64,000 nt of DNA from Bacillus sp. FJAT-29814. GTDB taxonomy: Bacteria; Bacillota; Bacilli; Bacillales; Cytobacillaceae. Below, piece after piece: positions 8,183 through 19,502 of this stretch. The notes beneath the pieces were generated by a model. The model was given only the letters and a program-made list of their open reading frames with translations, had not been told where the DNA came from and ran no database searches. The stretch covers positions 1 through 64,000 of the forward strand of contig NZ_LMTJ01000005.1 of the NCBI RefSeq assembly GCF_001510715.1, in the 5' to 3' direction. Each line of letters begins with the position of its first letter. Within the stretch, counting starts at the first letter, position 1. Both the position numbers and the translations under genes were made by a program.

Positions 8183-11100
8183 TCATTGAATTGAGTTGCT
8201 GTTATACAGTTGCTTTACTTGTTCCGGCGTAAGAGCCTGCTTATATATTTTCACTTCATCGACCAAACCGATCGTTTGAAGTCCTGTTGGACCCCATGGC
8301 GCACCGCCAATAATGATTGGCCTATTTGTCGGTGCAATAGGATTAGGTCCTGCTGAAATGTTCATCACTTCCTCGCCATTGATATAGCCAATGACCTTTC
8401 CATTTTGCTTCCATGTCAGCACCAAATGAGTCCATTGGTTCGCAGGTATTGTTCCCTTATTGAAGCTAAACCTGCTGCCGCTTGTATCCCACATTTCAGG
8501 ATAAAGACCACCTTGAATGCCAAGCACATATCCGCTTCCAATTGGTGTATTCCCAATGAGTTTCTGGTCGGCACTTGGATTTGGCAGATTGACCCATAGG
8601 CCAATTGTGAATTCGTCATCTCCATTTAACAATGTAGAAGTTGGGATTTCTACATAGCCGCCATTCAGTTTCAGCGCATTGCCATATTTGCCTTGAGTAA
8701 AGGAGGCGCTGCCGTTTAATGTCCCATTGTGCCCATATGGAGAGGCATCTTTTGCAACTGTGCCACTGCTTTCATCGAAACTAAGTGATAAAACAGGCCC
8801 AGGGTGGAGAGCTTTCACAACCCCAGTTAATTCATTGATTTTAAACGGGTGCAAGCCTAGTGGCACATCATTGACCATAAAGGACACCGTCTCACTTTTA
8901 CCTGCATCCAGCGAAACGGTCTTTGATTCTTTAAATTCGCCTTCATAATAAAAGTCTAGTTTTTTCTCACCAGCTAATAGACCGATGTTTTCTACTTTTA
9001 CTGAGATAGTGGCATCTTCTCCAGGTGCGACGGTAGCGGAAGATAGCTGTGAAATTTCAAAAATAGGAACCTGAGTTACTTCTTCATCATTTTTCCATGC
9101 ACCTTTGCCTGGATTGCCCCCTATGATTAATCTTTCTACTGAGAAACGCAGCGCACTAACCTCCGCACTTAATCTCTCTTTTGCTTTCTTGCTGATATTT
9201 TCAGGTTTGCTAGTATTAAGGAAATTTAGTAGATCCTCGAGCTTTTTCGCTGATTGAGTAAAGTCATCTTTTGAAAAATGATCTTCTGCCTGAGTAAACT
9301 TTGCATCGAACTGGGTGGCAAGAGAACCTTTAATATCCCCGGAGCCTAAATATTTTTCATATGCTTTTCGTACCTCTTTAAACTGGCCGGCAATATTTTC
9401 AAAACCCAGTAATTCGATTTCAGCAAAAGTTGTCGAAGCATCGCCGCCATTCCCAGTAACACGCAATCTGTAATATGCATATTCACCCGGATTTTGAATT
9501 GCAAAAGGCTTGGTAAATAAACGCCATTTAAAGCCGATATCGGATCGTCTATCGAGGACAGTCCATTCTTTTCCATCGTTTGATCCGATTAGTTCCCAGC
9601 TTTGCGGATCTTGTGCTTGCTTGTCTCCTGATGTAATCGTGTACATAACCGCTCTTTTTGCGCCATTCTCAAATTTGTATTGCACCCAAGGTTTATCGCC
9701 TGCTAAAGTTACCTTTGTTTCCGAGTTATTATCAAACAGAAGGCTAGCCACACCTTGATCGCTATGTGAAGACTTGCCGTTGGCAGCATTGGTCAAATCC
9801 TGTAATGGGTCAGGCATTATTGAAGATCCATCCGTAGAACTGTCCGTGATGGAGGTTGGTAATGCATCAATACTTGTTCCCCACTTAGATGGTTTTGAGC
9901 CCATTTCGAATTCCAGCACTGCGCCTTCCGCAAGTAGCTTATGTGAAATAGTCGTTTTGTTGTAATCTTTACCGTTCATCTTGAGGCTTTGAACATATTT
10001 GTTCTTTTTACTCACATTTGGTGCCTTAATGGTAAGATCCTGACCATTTTCTAAATGAATCGTCATTTTTTTGAAGAAAGGAGCTCCAATCGCATATTCT
10101 GGCAGACCCATTTGTAATGGGTAGAAGCCTGCAGCACTGAAAATATACCATGCTGACATTTCTCCATTATCTTCATCACCAGCGTATCCTTGCCCGATTT
10201 CACTGCCAATGTAAAGACGGGAAAGAATTTCACTTACCTTTTCCTGTGTTTTCCATGGTTGGCCTGCATAGTTATACATATAAGGGATATGATGGGAAGG
10301 CTGGTTGCTATGCCCGTACATGCCCATTCTGACATCTCTAGCCTCACGCATTTCATGGATGATGCCGCCGTAACCGCCCGGATATAAGGCTGTTTCTGGA
10401 GTATTAAAAAATTCATCCAGTTTCTTGGCCAATCCATCCCTGCCTCCATATAGATTGGCTAAGCCCTGCCCATCTTGAGGAACATGAAATGCCATATTCC
10501 ATGCATTTGTTTCAGTATAGTCCCCGCCCCAGTTCCTTGGGTCGAAATCTTTAGCTGCAACTCTCCAATCTCCTGAGGCATTTCGGCCCATGAAGAATCC
10601 AGCTTCTTTATTGAACATCTCAACGTAATTTTGTGAACGGGATAGAAAATACTGATAATCGGCTAAATACTGTTCATATTTCGGGTCATTTTTGTCTGTT
10701 TTATCAAGCAAGGCTTTTGCCATATTGGCGATGCCAAAATCATTGATATACCCATCCATTGCCCAAGACATGCCTTCCCCAGTGGAAGTGCTTGTATAGC
10801 CATTAAAGATCGATGTAGACAACCCTTTACGGCCAACACTTTGATCTTTACTAAATACTGCAGCATTTTTAATCGCGGATTCATAGTAGGCATCTAGATC
10901 AAAGTTTGTGACACCTTTTTGGTAGGCGTCTCCGAAGGCCACATCAGAGCTGGTTCCAACCATTAAATTGGCATAACCCGGTGATGACCATCTGGAAACC
11001 CATCCGCCATCTCGATATTGTTGCACAAATCCATCAATCATTTCTCCGGCATGGGTTGGTGTTAACAAGGAATAGGCTGGCCAGGTGGTCCGATACGTAT

Positions 11101-13321
11101 CCCAGAACCCATTGTTAACATATGGTTTTCCTTCAACAATTTTGGCTCCAGTTTCCGTTGCGGTATTTTGGCCGGAGGCTGGAGAAAATGGACTTGCATA
11201 CTTGTAAACAGGGTTGTCTACTGTGCCGGTATTTTCAAATGCAATATTTGGATACAAGAATAAACGGTACATATTAGAATACAGCGTAACAAGGTCGTCT
11301 TCGCTTGCACCCTCTACCTCAATAATGCCTAACTTTTCATTCCAAAGCTGTTTTGCCTTGTCTTTAATCGTGTCAAATGTATCGGAAGACTTAATATCCT
11401 GCTCCAGGTTTTTCTTCGCCTGTTCAACGCTTATTAAGGAGGTGGCAATTTTCATCGTGACAGTTTTGTCGGAACCGGAAGTATCAAATTGTACGTATCC
11501 GGTAACATTATTTCTTCCTTCTCCCGTTAACTTTTCACCTACAGCAATTGGTTTATCAAATGTCGCATAGATAAACATTCTGGTTGCGCCGGTCGAAAGT
11601 CCGCTCTTTACATCTGAATAACCTGTTACGGTATTATTTTGTGGGTCTAATGTTAAGCCTCCGTTGTTATTTACATTGTCAAAGATGAGACTTGAGGTAT
11701 TACCTGTAAACGTAAATTGGAACATCGCAGCCCGATTGGTCGGTGTCATTTCCGTTTTGATACCATTTTCAAATGTAACACTGTAGTAATGGGGCTTGGC
11801 GATTTCATTTTCATGTTTAAATGGCAGCGCTCTAGTATTACGGTTCGCGCTTGGCTTTACTTGAGTTGAAGGCATCACTTGGAATGTCTGCCTGTCACCC
11901 ATCCACGGACTCGTTTCATGGCTGAGGGAGAAGGCTTGTAAAACCGGTAGATTGTCCGCGTTATTACTTTGCTGATAGCTGTAAAGCCAGCTCGTTGAAC
12001 CCGCATTTGTGACTGGGGTCCAAAAGTTAAACCCATGCGGTACAGCAACTGCAGGGAAATTATTCCCGCGGGAAAATGTACCGTTTGAGTTTGTACCTCT
12101 TAAAATATTTACATAATCAACAAGGCTGGAATAGTTTTTCTTGGCGGGACTACTAATGATCTTGATATCATCAATGCTGCCTTTAAAGACCCCTGGACCT
12201 TTTGGGTTATGATAGGCAACCAAGATGCGGTCAATGGTTTTTCCTTCGGCAGCTTTACCGATGTTGGCTTCTTTGTAGTTCCATTGATTGGCGTAAAGTG
12301 TTTTCGATTCTCCTTGTTCCTTCGGGTTTAAGGCAACACCATGCTGGTCGATAGCATTTAATTCACTTAGATAGGTTCCATCCGTAAAGGCAAGGTCCAC
12401 CGAAACATAGGTACTGGAATAATCCAGTTCATTGCTGTCCATAAACTGTGGATGAATATAATAGGAAAGCTGCATATCAGGTGTAATCTTAATGTCCACA
12501 TCGAAGACTTTGTTATAGGCATAGCCCTCACCAGTTGCTTCATGGCGGCCCTCATATATTAACGATTGTTTTCCGGTCCAGCCCGCCTTAGTTTTGCCCG
12601 TATAGCTGCTTGTCGGCCCATCGCCTACGTATACCTTCATGTCCGATGGCGGAGGAGGCGGGACATCAATCCCGTTTGATAAGGCAATTTCGGCCAATTG
12701 GGTTAGCCCATCACCGGAATTTTGAGTAATGTTGAAACGAAAGTGGGTAAACTTGTCCTTATTTTCATATTCAAATAGTTTTCGTTCAAATCGTTTTTCA
12801 AATTTTTGATTGGTGCGTTTATCTAATTCAACCCAGTTTTGGCCATCGTTTGAGCCGGAAAGTGTCCAATCCTTTGGATCTCTTCCTGATGCGTCATTTG
12901 CTGAGGTAAATGCATATTTGACTACGTTCTGTGGTTCGTCGAAGGTGAATTCAATCCAGGTGGTTGGTTGAAACGCCAGCCATTTTGTTTGTGGGTTTTG
13001 GTCGATTAACATTGATTCAACTTCATTCGGGGGATTGTTGGCACTTGCGGTGACTTTTTTTACTTTACTAGTGATATCCCCTTGAATCGTGTCATAAGGA
13101 ATTTCCCCAATCACCCCAGAGGATTTCTTATTGCCTTTACTATCCGTTTCTGCTGTGTTTTGCCAGGTTGGCTGCAGGTCGGTATTTTCAAAAGAAGTAG
13201 AGAAATCATTTGCTGTGGCTGCATTAATCTTAGATGAAGGTATCGGTGAGGCAGGTAATAGAGACATTATTAATACAATACAGAGTAAAGACGAGAGTTT
13301 TGATGCAAATTTTTTCTTCAT
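8183..13321 (-). CDS. Secreted multidomain GH92 alpha-mannosidase
   Basis: Exported glycosidase of 1712 residues, predicted to cut alpha-mannosides (GH92 enzymes are Ca-dependent exo-alpha-mannosidases, often alpha-1,2). Order: signal peptide 1 to about 34; F5/8 type C carbohydrate-binding domain about 75-215; GH92 N-terminal beta-sandwich and catalytic (alpha/alpha)6 part about 400-1150; second F5/8C domain about 1180-1305; helical linker about 1320-1420; CARDB-like beta domain about 1440-1510; C-terminal LamG/concanavalin-like domain about 1540-1700. GH92 signatures include FWDTYRTTWP (about 740), GGDYTETNAWNM, HSNQPSHHIPY (about 1007) and DEDNGEMSAWY (about 1052). No LPxTG or S-layer repeats are seen, so it is probably released or held by its binding domains. 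A site aggaggtatt precedes the ATG. It converges on the sugar importer, with which it probably works. Confidence 0.93.
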   Translation of the reverse strand: MKKKFASKLSSLLCIVLIMSLLPASPIPSSKINAATANDFSTSFENTDLQPTWQNTAETDSKGNKKSSGVIGEIPYDTIQGDITSKVKKVTASANNPPNEVESMLIDQNPQTKWLAFQPTTWIEFTFDEPQNVVKYAFTSANDASGRDPKDWTLSGSNDGQNWVELDKRTNQKFEKRFERKLFEYENKDKFTHFRFNITQNSGDGLTQLAEIALSNGIDVPPPPPSDMKVYVGDGPTSSYTGKTKAGWTGKQSLIYEGRHEATGEGYAYNKVFDVDIKITPDMQLSYYIHPQFMDSNELDYSSTYVSVDLAFTDGTYLSELNAIDQHGVALNPKEQGESKTLYANQWNYKEANIGKAAEGKTIDRILVAYHNPKGPGVFKGSIDDIKIISSPAKKNYSSLVDYVNILRGTNSNGTFSRGNNFPAVAVPHGFNFWTPVTNAGSTSWLYSYQQSNNADNLPVLQAFSLSHETSPWMGDRQTFQVMPSTQVKPSANRNTRALPFKHENEIAKPHYYSVTFENGIKTEMTPTNRAAMFQFTFTGNTSSLIFDNVNNNGGLTLDPQNNTVTGYSDVKSGLSTGATRMFIYATFDKPIAVGEKLTGEGRNNVTGYVQFDTSGSDKTVTMKIATSLISVEQAKKNLEQDIKSSDTFDTIKDKAKQLWNEKLGIIEVEGASEDDLVTLYSNMYRLFLYPNIAFENTGTVDNPVYKYASPFSPASGQNTATETGAKIVEGKPYVNNGFWDTYRTTWPAYSLLTPTHAGEMIDGFVQQYRDGGWVSRWSSPGYANLMVGTSSDVAFGDAYQKGVTNFDLDAYYESAIKNAAVFSKDQSVGRKGLSTSIFNGYTSTSTGEGMSWAMDGYINDFGIANMAKALLDKTDKNDPKYEQYLADYQYFLSRSQNYVEMFNKEAGFFMGRNASGDWRVAAKDFDPRNWGGDYTETNAWNMAFHVPQDGQGLANLYGGRDGLAKKLDEFFNTPETALYPGGYGGIIHEMREARDVRMGMYGHSNQPSHHIPYMYNYAGQPWKTQEKVSEILSRLYIGSEIGQGYAGDEDNGEMSAWYIFSAAGFYPLQMGLPEYAIGAPFFKKMTIHLENGQDLTIKAPNVSKKNKYVQSLKMNGKDYNKTTISHKLLAEGAVLEFEMGSKPSKWGTSIDALPTSITDSSTDGSSIMPDPLQDLTNAANGKSSHSDQGVASLLFDNNSETKVTLAGDKPWVQYKFENGAKRAVMYTITSGDKQAQDPQSWELIGSNDGKEWTVLDRRSDIGFKWRLFTKPFAIQNPGEYAYYRLRVTGNGGDASTTFAEIELLGFENIAGQFKEVRKAYEKYLGSGDIKGSLATQFDAKFTQAEDHFSKDDFTQSAKKLEDLLNFLNTSKPENISKKAKERLSAEVSALRFSVERLIIGGNPGKGAWKNDEEVTQVPIFEISQLSSATVAPGEDATISVKVENIGLLAGEKKLDFYYEGEFKESKTVSLDAGKSETVSFMVNDVPLGLHPFKINELTGVVKALHPGPVLSLSFDESSGTVAKDASPYGHNGTLNGSASFTQGKYGNALKLNGGYVEIPTSTLLNGDDEFTIGLWVNLPNPSADQKLIGNTPIGSGYVLGIQGGLYPEMWDTSGSRFSFNKGTIPANQWTHLVLTWKQNGKVIGYINGEEVMNISAGPNPIAPTNRPIIIGGAPWGPTGLQTIGLVDEVKIYKQALTPEQVKQLYNSNSIQ

Positions 13322-13911
13322 TTAATACCTCCTAGAATACGAGTTTTTGGGGAATTTAATCCCAATAACCGGTCCTCCTTTCGACATGTATGCGTTTTCA
13401 ATACAACCAAAATTATAACATGGAACTACTGGGTAGAAGTCTGGACTATTTTATATTTTGCTGGACAAAGTTATGATTTTATATTTGTAGTTTAAAAAAA
13501 TCCAGTCTGTCTAGGCTCTGAATTTATTATTCAACTCATAAAAATATCAATAAAAATATAATATTAATATAATATTTTCTTCCCTTATCATTTCAGTAAA
13601 ATACTGAAATCGCTTACAAAAACCGCTTTCATCCATATTTTTCAGCCTCAATAAAATTATTCAATTTTCTAAAGATTACATAACTTTTCCAGCCTAAAAT
13701 CTTAAAAATTTCAAAAAAACTTACTAGATTTTTGTCGTATTTTGGACGATTTCTTGTCGGAATGAAATGAAAGCTGTACTAATTTGCCTCTTTTTGGTAC
13801 CATCTCTCACCTATTGTCAGAAAAGATAAAAAAGTTTTTCGGGGATTATTTGTTATTAGCACTTATAATTGGTTTTTGAAATACATATTTTCATTGGGGA
13901 TGAGGAGAGCC
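13322..13911. promoter_or_regulatory. AT-rich divergent control region, GH92 / glg
   Basis: About 590 bp without a gene between the divergent GH92 and glgB genes. It holds the aggagg site of GH92 (minus), a minus-strand TATAAT at 13412-13417 that could be its -10 with a poor -35, a consensus cre site at 13605-13618, long A/T tracts and the gatgaggag site of glgB at 13899-13908. I see no other gene. Confidence 0.6.
13605..13618 (+). promoter_or_regulatory. cre site (CcpA operator)
   Basis: TGAAATCGCTTACA matches the cre consensus TGWAANCGNTNWCA at every defined position. It lies about 285 bp from the GH92 start and 295 bp from glgB. Which promoter it controls is not clear. A weaker half-match follows at about 13622-13635 on the other strand. 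Confidence 0.65.
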
Positions 13912-15861
13912 ATGGCAGTGAACACATTGTTTCCGACAGACTATCAGCTTCACTTGTTTCATGAAGGAAGCTATTACAACAGTCATCACCTTTTTGGCGC
14001 TCATATCCTTAAAGATTCCGACCAGGCATATACCCGTTTTTGCGTATGGGCCCCGAATGCCGTCAAGGTGAGGCTCGCAGGGGATTTCAATAACTGGAAT
14101 AGTGAAGGATATGAATTACAAAAGGTTAATGATGAAGGCGTATGGGTTTTTCTGATAAAACAAAATCTTGAAGGCTGTACGTATAAGTACGAGATTTTTA
14201 CTCACTCAAACGAAAGGCTGTTAAAATCAGACCCATTTGCTTTCTATTCAGAATTACGGCCAAATACGGCCTCAATTGTGCATCAACTCGAAGCTTATCA
14301 ATGGCATGATGCTAATTGGATGGAACGAAGGGCACAGAAAAATAACTTCTCGGAACCCACAGTCATATATGAAGTTCATTTAGGATCGTGGAAAACACAC
14401 GAGGATGGCAGATTTTTAACCTATCGGGAACTGGCAGAGGACTTAATCCCTTATGTTGCTGAGCATGGTTTTACCCATATCGAACTAATGCCGCTTATCG
14501 AGCATCCTTTTGATGGCTCTTGGGGGTACCAAGGTACCGGGTATTTTTCAGTAACATCAAGGTATGGCACCCCGAATGATTTTAAATTCTTCATCGACCG
14601 ATGCCATCAGCATGGGATTGGGGTCATTCTTGATTGGGTACCAGGGCATTTTTGTAAGGATGCCCACGGGCTGTATAACTTTGATGGCACACATCTTTAT
14701 TCCTACTCCACTACCCATGACAGGGAAAACCATGTCTGGGGGACAGCGAATTTTGACCTAGGTAAAGGAGAGGTACAAAGCTTTCTCATTTCTAATGCAG
14801 TCTTTTGGATGGAAGAATTCCATATTGACGGATTTAGGATGGATGCAGTCGCCAATATCATTTTCTGGCCAAATGCAAACGAAGGCATGTCTGAAAACCC
14901 ATATGGGATCCATTTTTTAAAAAAGCTGAATAAAGTGATTCACGAGTTCAACCCACATGTGTTAATGATTGGGGAGGATTCCACCGATTTCCCTAATGTT
15001 ACCGCACCTGTCCACTATGGCGGATTGGGCTTTGATTACAAATGGAATATGGGCTGGATGAACGACATGCTGGAATATATGGAAACCCCGTCGTTTGCTA
15101 GATCAAGTGTCCATTCAAAAGTGACTTTTTCACTTTTATATGCCTTTTCGGAAAACTTTATGCTTCCGTTTTCACATGATGAGGTCGTGCATGGGAAGAA
15201 GTCACTGCTTGATAAAATGCCGGGAGAGTATTGGGAAAAATTTGCCCAGTTGAGGCTTTTGCTTGGCTATATGTTTACCCATCCAGGGAAAAAACTGTTG
15301 TTTATGGGTTTTGAGCTTGGGCAGTTTGCGGAATGGAAGGACAAAGAACAACTCGATTGGCACCTGCTCGATTATGAATTGCACCGAAAACTTAATACTT
15401 TTGTAAAAGTGCTAATAAAACTATATAAACGGTCAAAAGCGCTTTATGAGCTAGACCATTTGTATCCCGGTTTTGAATGGATCGAGGTCGATAACCGCAA
15501 CCAATCCATTTTCTCCTTTATCCGTAAAGGGAAAAAAGAAGAGGATACATTAGTCGTAGTTTGTAATTTTACTGGAATGAGCTATCCAGATTATAAAATT
15601 GGGGTTCCAAAAGCGGGCGAGTATCGAGAAATCTTAACAAACGATGACCTGGAGTTTGGGGGTTCAGGTGTAGTCAATAAGAAAATCATCGCGGCAACTA
15701 CTGAACCATACCATGGGAAACCATGCTCCCTTTCAATGGCGATTGCTCCGTTTGGCTTTCATATATTAAGACCGGTTAAAAAACGAAAGGAGAGAAAAGG
15801 CAATGGGAAAGAAAAAGTGCGTCGCCATGTTGCTGGCAGGGGGAAAAGGGAGCAGGCTTAA
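13912..15861 (+). CDS. glgB: 1,4-alpha-glucan branching enzyme
   Basis: Introduces alpha-1,6 branches into glycogen; cytoplasmic GH13 enzyme. The ATG at 13912 is preferred (gatgaggag site 4-10 bp upstream) over 13876, giving 649 residues. Order: N-terminal CBM48 domain about 25-115, catalytic barrel about 150-500, C-terminal beta domain. Catalytic regions visible are GFRMDAVAN (nucleophile Asp), GEDST (acid Glu) and SHDEVVHGK. The C-terminus runs 59 bp into glgC and ends in a Lys/Arg-rich tail after HILRPV. That tail is longer than I expect for the Bacillus enzyme (about 627 residues in B. subtilis). First gene of glgBCDAP. Confidence 0.95.
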   Translation: MAVNTLFPTDYQLHLFHEGSYYNSHHLFGAHILKDSDQAYTRFCVWAPNAVKVRLAGDFNNWNSEGYELQKVNDEGVWVFLIKQNLEGCTYKYEIFTHSNERLLKSDPFAFYSELRPNTASIVHQLEAYQWHDANWMERRAQKNNFSEPTVIYEVHLGSWKTHEDGRFLTYRELAEDLIPYVAEHGFTHIELMPLIEHPFDGSWGYQGTGYFSVTSRYGTPNDFKFFIDRCHQHGIGVILDWVPGHFCKDAHGLYNFDGTHLYSYSTTHDRENHVWGTANFDLGKGEVQSFLISNAVFWMEEFHIDGFRMDAVANIIFWPNANEGMSENPYGIHFLKKLNKVIHEFNPHVLMIGEDSTDFPNVTAPVHYGGLGFDYKWNMGWMNDMLEYMETPSFARSSVHSKVTFSLLYAFSENFMLPFSHDEVVHGKKSLLDKMPGEYWEKFAQLRLLLGYMFTHPGKKLLFMGFELGQFAEWKDKEQLDWHLLDYELHRKLNTFVKVLIKLYKRSKALYELDHLYPGFEWIEVDNRNQSIFSFIRKGKKEEDTLVVVCNFTGMSYPDYKIGVPKAGEYREILTNDDLEFGGSGVVNKKIIAATTEPYHGKPCSLSMAIAPFGFHILRPVKKRKERKGNGKEKVRRHVAGRGKREQA

Positions 15862-16948
15862 TGCCCTGACCAAGGATTTGGCAAAACCTGCGGTGCCGTT
15901 TGGCGGTAAATATAGAATCATTGATTTCACACTTAGCAATTGCGCAAATTCAGGGATCGATACGGTAGGGGTGTTGACACAATATCAGCCGCTCCTCCTA
16001 AACTCTTATATTGGCATCGGCAGTGCCTGGGACTTGGACCGCAAGAATGGCGGGGTAACCGTATTGCCGCCATACAGTGAGTCTTCGGAAGTAAAGTGGT
16101 ATACAGGAACAGCCAGTGCCATTTATCAAAACTTAAATTATCTCAAACAATACCAACCAGATTATGTTTTGATTCTTTCTGGCGACCATATTTACAAGAT
16201 GAATTATGAAACCATGCTGGAGTACCATATTGAAAAAAGGGCTGATGTCACGATTTCCTTGATCGAAGTTCCATGGGCCGAGGCCAGCCGATTTGGGATC
16301 ATGAATACAAACGAGGATATGAGAATTATAGAATTTGAGGAAAAGCCGGTCTCGCCTAAGAATAATTTAGCATCAATGGGCATTTATATCTTTAGTTGGA
16401 ATATACTGAAGGAATATTTGGAAATGGATGCCCGAAATCCCGACTCCAGTCACGATTTCGGGAAAGATGTCATTCCTTCCCTTTTGGATGACAAAAAGAA
16501 ATTATTCGCCTACCCATTTAAGGGTTATTGGAAGGATGTCGGCACGGTCCAAAGTCTGTGGGAAGCAAATATGGACCTGCTAAAAGAGGAATGTGAACTG
16601 AACTTATTTGACCACGACTGGCGCATTTATTCGGTTAATCCAAATCGTCCGCCGCAATACATTTCTCCGGACGCAATCGTTCAGGAATCACTCATTAACG
16701 AAGGCTGCACAATTGAAGGCAAAATAGAAAAATCCGTGTTATTCCAGGGTGTCAATGTTGGCAGGGAATCGCGGGTAAAAGAGTCGGTCATTATGCCGGA
16801 TGTCACAATTGGGCAAAACTGTTTTATTGAAAAAGCGATTGTTCCTTTTGATGTCAATATACCGGATGGTACGGTAATTCGTTCTTTGGATGATGAAATT
16901 GTCCTTGTAACAAAAGAAATGCTTAGCGGGCTTAATCCCGCTTACTAG
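15803..16948 (+). CDS. glgC: Glucose-1-phosphate adenylyltransferase
   Basis: Makes ADP-glucose, the activated donor for glycogen synthesis; 381 residues. The N-terminal nucleotidyltransferase fold begins with [11 protein letters not shown] (phosphate-binding loop) and includes [10 protein letters not shown]. The C-terminal left-handed beta helix carries repeats such as [15 protein letters not shown] behind aaaggagag, inside the end of glgB. In Bacillus GlgC works with GlgD, encoded next. Confidence 0.96.
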   Translation: MGKKKCVAMLLAGGKGSRLNALTKDLAKPAVPFGGKYRIIDFTLSNCANSGIDTVGVLTQYQPLLLNSYIGIGSAWDLDRKNGGVTVLPPYSESSEVKWYTGTASAIYQNLNYLKQYQPDYVLILSGDHIYKMNYETMLEYHIEKRADVTISLIEVPWAEASRFGIMNTNEDMRIIEFEEKPVSPKNNLASMGIYIFSWNILKEYLEMDARNPDSSHDFGKDVIPSLLDDKKKLFAYPFKGYWKDVGTVQSLWEANMDLLKEECELNLFDHDWRIYSVNPNRPPQYISPDAIVQESLINEGCTIEGKIEKSVLFQGVNVGRESRVKESVIMPDVTIGQNCFIEKAIVPFDVNIPDGTVIRSLDDEIVLVTKEMLSGLNPAY

Positions 16949-17019
16949 CCATAAAATTAGGCGTCGGTGGGAAAAAGGCTCGGGGGCTTTAATAGATAAT
17001 CCGGAAGGGGAAAAAATGC

Positions 17020-18051
17020 GTGAAAAGAAAGCTTTTAGGTATTATAGATGCTACAACCTACCATGATGATTTGGAGGAATTGTTAATTCATCGTTCCTTG
17101 GCGGCGCTGCCGTTTGCGGGGAGGTACAGGATTATCGATTTTGTACTGTCCAATATGGTGAATTCGGGGATCAGGAGCGTCGCTATTTTTCCAAAAATGC
17201 AGTATCGCTCGTTAATGGATCATTTAGGGTCGGGAAAAAATTGGGACTTAAATCGCAAGCGGGATGGCTTGTTCTTCTTCCCATCCCCTGTGGTGGATAG
17301 CAATCCTAATCGAGTCGGGTCGTTCGACCTGTTTGCGGCTAATATGGACTATTTTTATCGCAGTACCCAGGAGTATGCGATTATATCAAACTGCTATACG
17401 ATTATTAATATGGACTATAAACCGATTCTGGAATGGCATCATGATATGCACTGCGATATTACCGAAATCCATCATCGCGACGGCAGGTCGATGGAGATGT
17501 ATTTGATCAAGACGTCACTGCTAATAAAGCTGATCCAGTCCAGAAATGAAACCGGATATACATGCATGAGAGATGTCGTTCAAGACATGCATAATGAATA
17601 TTCAATTTGCCGCTATGACTATGACGGCTATGCGGTTATGGTCGATTCGATTGCAAGCTATTATGACGCGAGCCTGAACCTGCTTAAGCCTGATGTATGG
17701 GGAAACCTGTTTGTCAAAGGCCAGCCGATATTAACGAAGGTGAAGGATGAACCGCCGACAAAATATGAAAAAGGTTCGCTTGTTAAAAATTCGATGATTG
17801 CCAATGGCTGTGTCATTAATGGCACTGTGGAAAACAGCATTATTTCCAGAGGAGTAAAAATTGGCAAAGGTGCCGTCATAAAAAATTGTATTGTTATGCA
17901 AAAGTGCCAAATTGAAGAAGGCGTTCATTTAGATACGGTTATTTTGGATAAGGACGTGAGGGTCGAGGCCGGAACGAGATTATCCGGCACAGCCCATTTG
18001 CCATTTGTCGTTCGCAAAGGGACTAAGCAAGGAGCGTTGATGAACTCGTGA
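17020..18051 (+). CDS. glgD: Glycogen biosynthesis protein GlgD
   Basis: GlgC paralogue of 343 residues that forms a heterotetramer with GlgC and modulates it. The nucleotidyltransferase fold is recognisable ([14 protein letters not shown]), but the N-terminal GGxGxRL loop of GlgC is replaced by [11 protein letters not shown], so it is probably non-catalytic by itself. Start GTG with ggaagggg upstream; an ATG at 17016 is out of frame. It ends inside the glgA start (gtga overlap). Confidence 0.95.
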   Translation: MKRKLLGIIDATTYHDDLEELLIHRSLAALPFAGRYRIIDFVLSNMVNSGIRSVAIFPKMQYRSLMDHLGSGKNWDLNRKRDGLFFFPSPVVDSNPNRVGSFDLFAANMDYFYRSTQEYAIISNCYTIINMDYKPILEWHHDMHCDITEIHHRDGRSMEMYLIKTSLLIKLIQSRNETGYTCMRDVVQDMHNEYSICRYDYDGYAVMVDSIASYYDASLNLLKPDVWGNLFVKGQPILTKVKDEPPTKYEKGSLVKNSMIANGCVINGTVENSIISRGVKIGKGAVIKNCIVMQKCQIEEGVHLDTVILDKDVRVEAGTRLSGTAHLPFVVRKGTKQGALMNS

Positions 18052-19502
18052 AAGTATTATTTGCTGTTTCGGAGTGTGGACCATTTGCAAAGTCGGGCGG
18101 GCTTGCCGATGTCGCCGGCTCGCTGCCAAAAGAATTAGTAAGCCTTGGCACTGAGGTGCGGGTTATTTTGCCCAAATATGGAACCATCTCCGATGAATTT
18201 AAACAAAATATGAAAAAAATCAAGGAGTTCTCGGTGAATGTTGGCTGGCGCAAGCAGTATTGCGGCATTGAAGAGCTTGAGTATCAAGGGATTACCTATT
18301 ATTTTGTCGACAATGAATATTATTTTAAACGGGAAGGTTTTTACGGCTATTTTGATGACGGCGAAAGGTTTGCCTTTTTCAATCGGGCTGTGCTTGAAGC
18401 TTTGGCACAAATTGACTATTTTCCGGATGTGCTGCACTGCCACGACTGGCATACGGCGATGATTCCGTATCTGCTTAGAACGGAGTACTACCGGAGACAA
18501 AAAAGTTATGGGCAAATCAGGACCGTATTTACGATTCATAATTTGCAGTTCCAGGGAATATTCCCAAAAGAGGCGTTGAGGGATTTACTGGGGCTTGATG
18601 ACAGCTCATTCCATCCGGAGCATCTTGAATTTTTCGGCAACATCAATTTCATGAAGGGGGCGCTGGTAGCTGCTGACAAAATTACCACCGTAAGCCCATC
18701 TTATAAAAATGAAATACAAACGGCGGTTTATGGTGAAAAACTGGATGGGCTGCTAAAGGCAAGGAATGAAGATCTAGTTGGCATTTTGAATGGAATTGAT
18801 GAGGATTTTTATAATCCGGCGCAAGACCCATTCCTTTTTCAGACCTATAATGCCAAAGAACTTGAGAAAAAGGCAATAAATAAGAAAGAAATTCAAAAAC
18901 AATTTGGTTTGAAACAAAGCGCCAATACACCATTACTGGTCATGATTTCCCGGCTTACCAAGCAAAAAGGCCTTGATCTTATCAATTGTGTTCTAAGGGA
19001 AATGCTGCAGGAAGACATCCAGTTCATCATTCTAGGGACAGGTGATTATCAGTATGAGGAATTCTTGCGTCAGGCGGGGCGGATTTACCCTGAAAAGTTG
19101 AAGGTCCACACCGGCTTTAATGAACGGCTGGCCCACCAACTATATGCTGCCGCGGATCTGTTCCTAATGCCATCCCTATTTGAGCCGTGCGGGCTTAGCC
19201 AATTGATTGCGATGAAATATGGAGCGATCCCGATTGTTCGCGAGACTGGCGGTTTAAACGATACAGTAACAGCATGGAATGAATTTACCGGTGAAGGCAA
19301 TGGCTTTTCGTTTAGCCATTTTAATGCCCACGATATGCTTTATACGATTCAACGGGCAGTTAGGATCTACCAGGATAAAAATGTGTGGGATTCGCTCGTA
19401 AAGCAGGCGATGGAACAGGATTACAGCTGGGCGCAATCAGCATTCAGCTATAATCAGCTATACGCTGAGTTGATGGCAAGGAGTGAAACCCATGTTTTCT
19501 AA
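18048..19502 (+). CDS. glgA: Glycogen synthase (ADP-glucose)
   Basis: GT5 glycosyltransferase of 484 residues that extends alpha-1,4-glucan from ADP-glucose. The KSGGLADV motif for ADP-glucose binding is at about residues 15-22. HNLQFQGIF and the C-terminal [17 protein letters not shown] are family signatures. GTG start overlapping the glgD stop by 4 bp. The gene end overlaps the glgP start. Confidence 0.96.
   Translation: MKVLFAVSECGPFAKSGGLADVAGSLPKELVSLGTEVRVILPKYGTISDEFKQNMKKIKEFSVNVGWRKQYCGIEELEYQGITYYFVDNEYYFKREGFYGYFDDGERFAFFNRAVLEALAQIDYFPDVLHCHDWHTAMIPYLLRTEYYRRQKSYGQIRTVFTIHNLQFQGIFPKEALRDLLGLDDSSFHPEHLEFFGNINFMKGALVAADKITTVSPSYKNEIQTAVYGEKLDGLLKARNEDLVGILNGIDEDFYNPAQDPFLFQTYNAKELEKKAINKKEIQKQFGLKQSANTPLLVMISRLTKQKGLDLINCVLREMLQEDIQFIILGTGDYQYEEFLRQAGRIYPEKLKVHTGFNERLAHQLYAAADLFLMPSLFEPCGLSQLIAMKYGAIPIVRETGGLNDTVTAWNEFTGEGNGFSFSHFNAHDMLYTIQRAVRIYQDKNVWDSLVKQAMEQDYSWAQSAFSYNQLYAELMARSETHVF

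Noticed and set aside
13441-13870. Possible small gene or RNA in the GH92-glgB spacer
   Set aside because: Only AT-rich sequence with short palindromes; no codon bias, ribosome site or stable structure seen.
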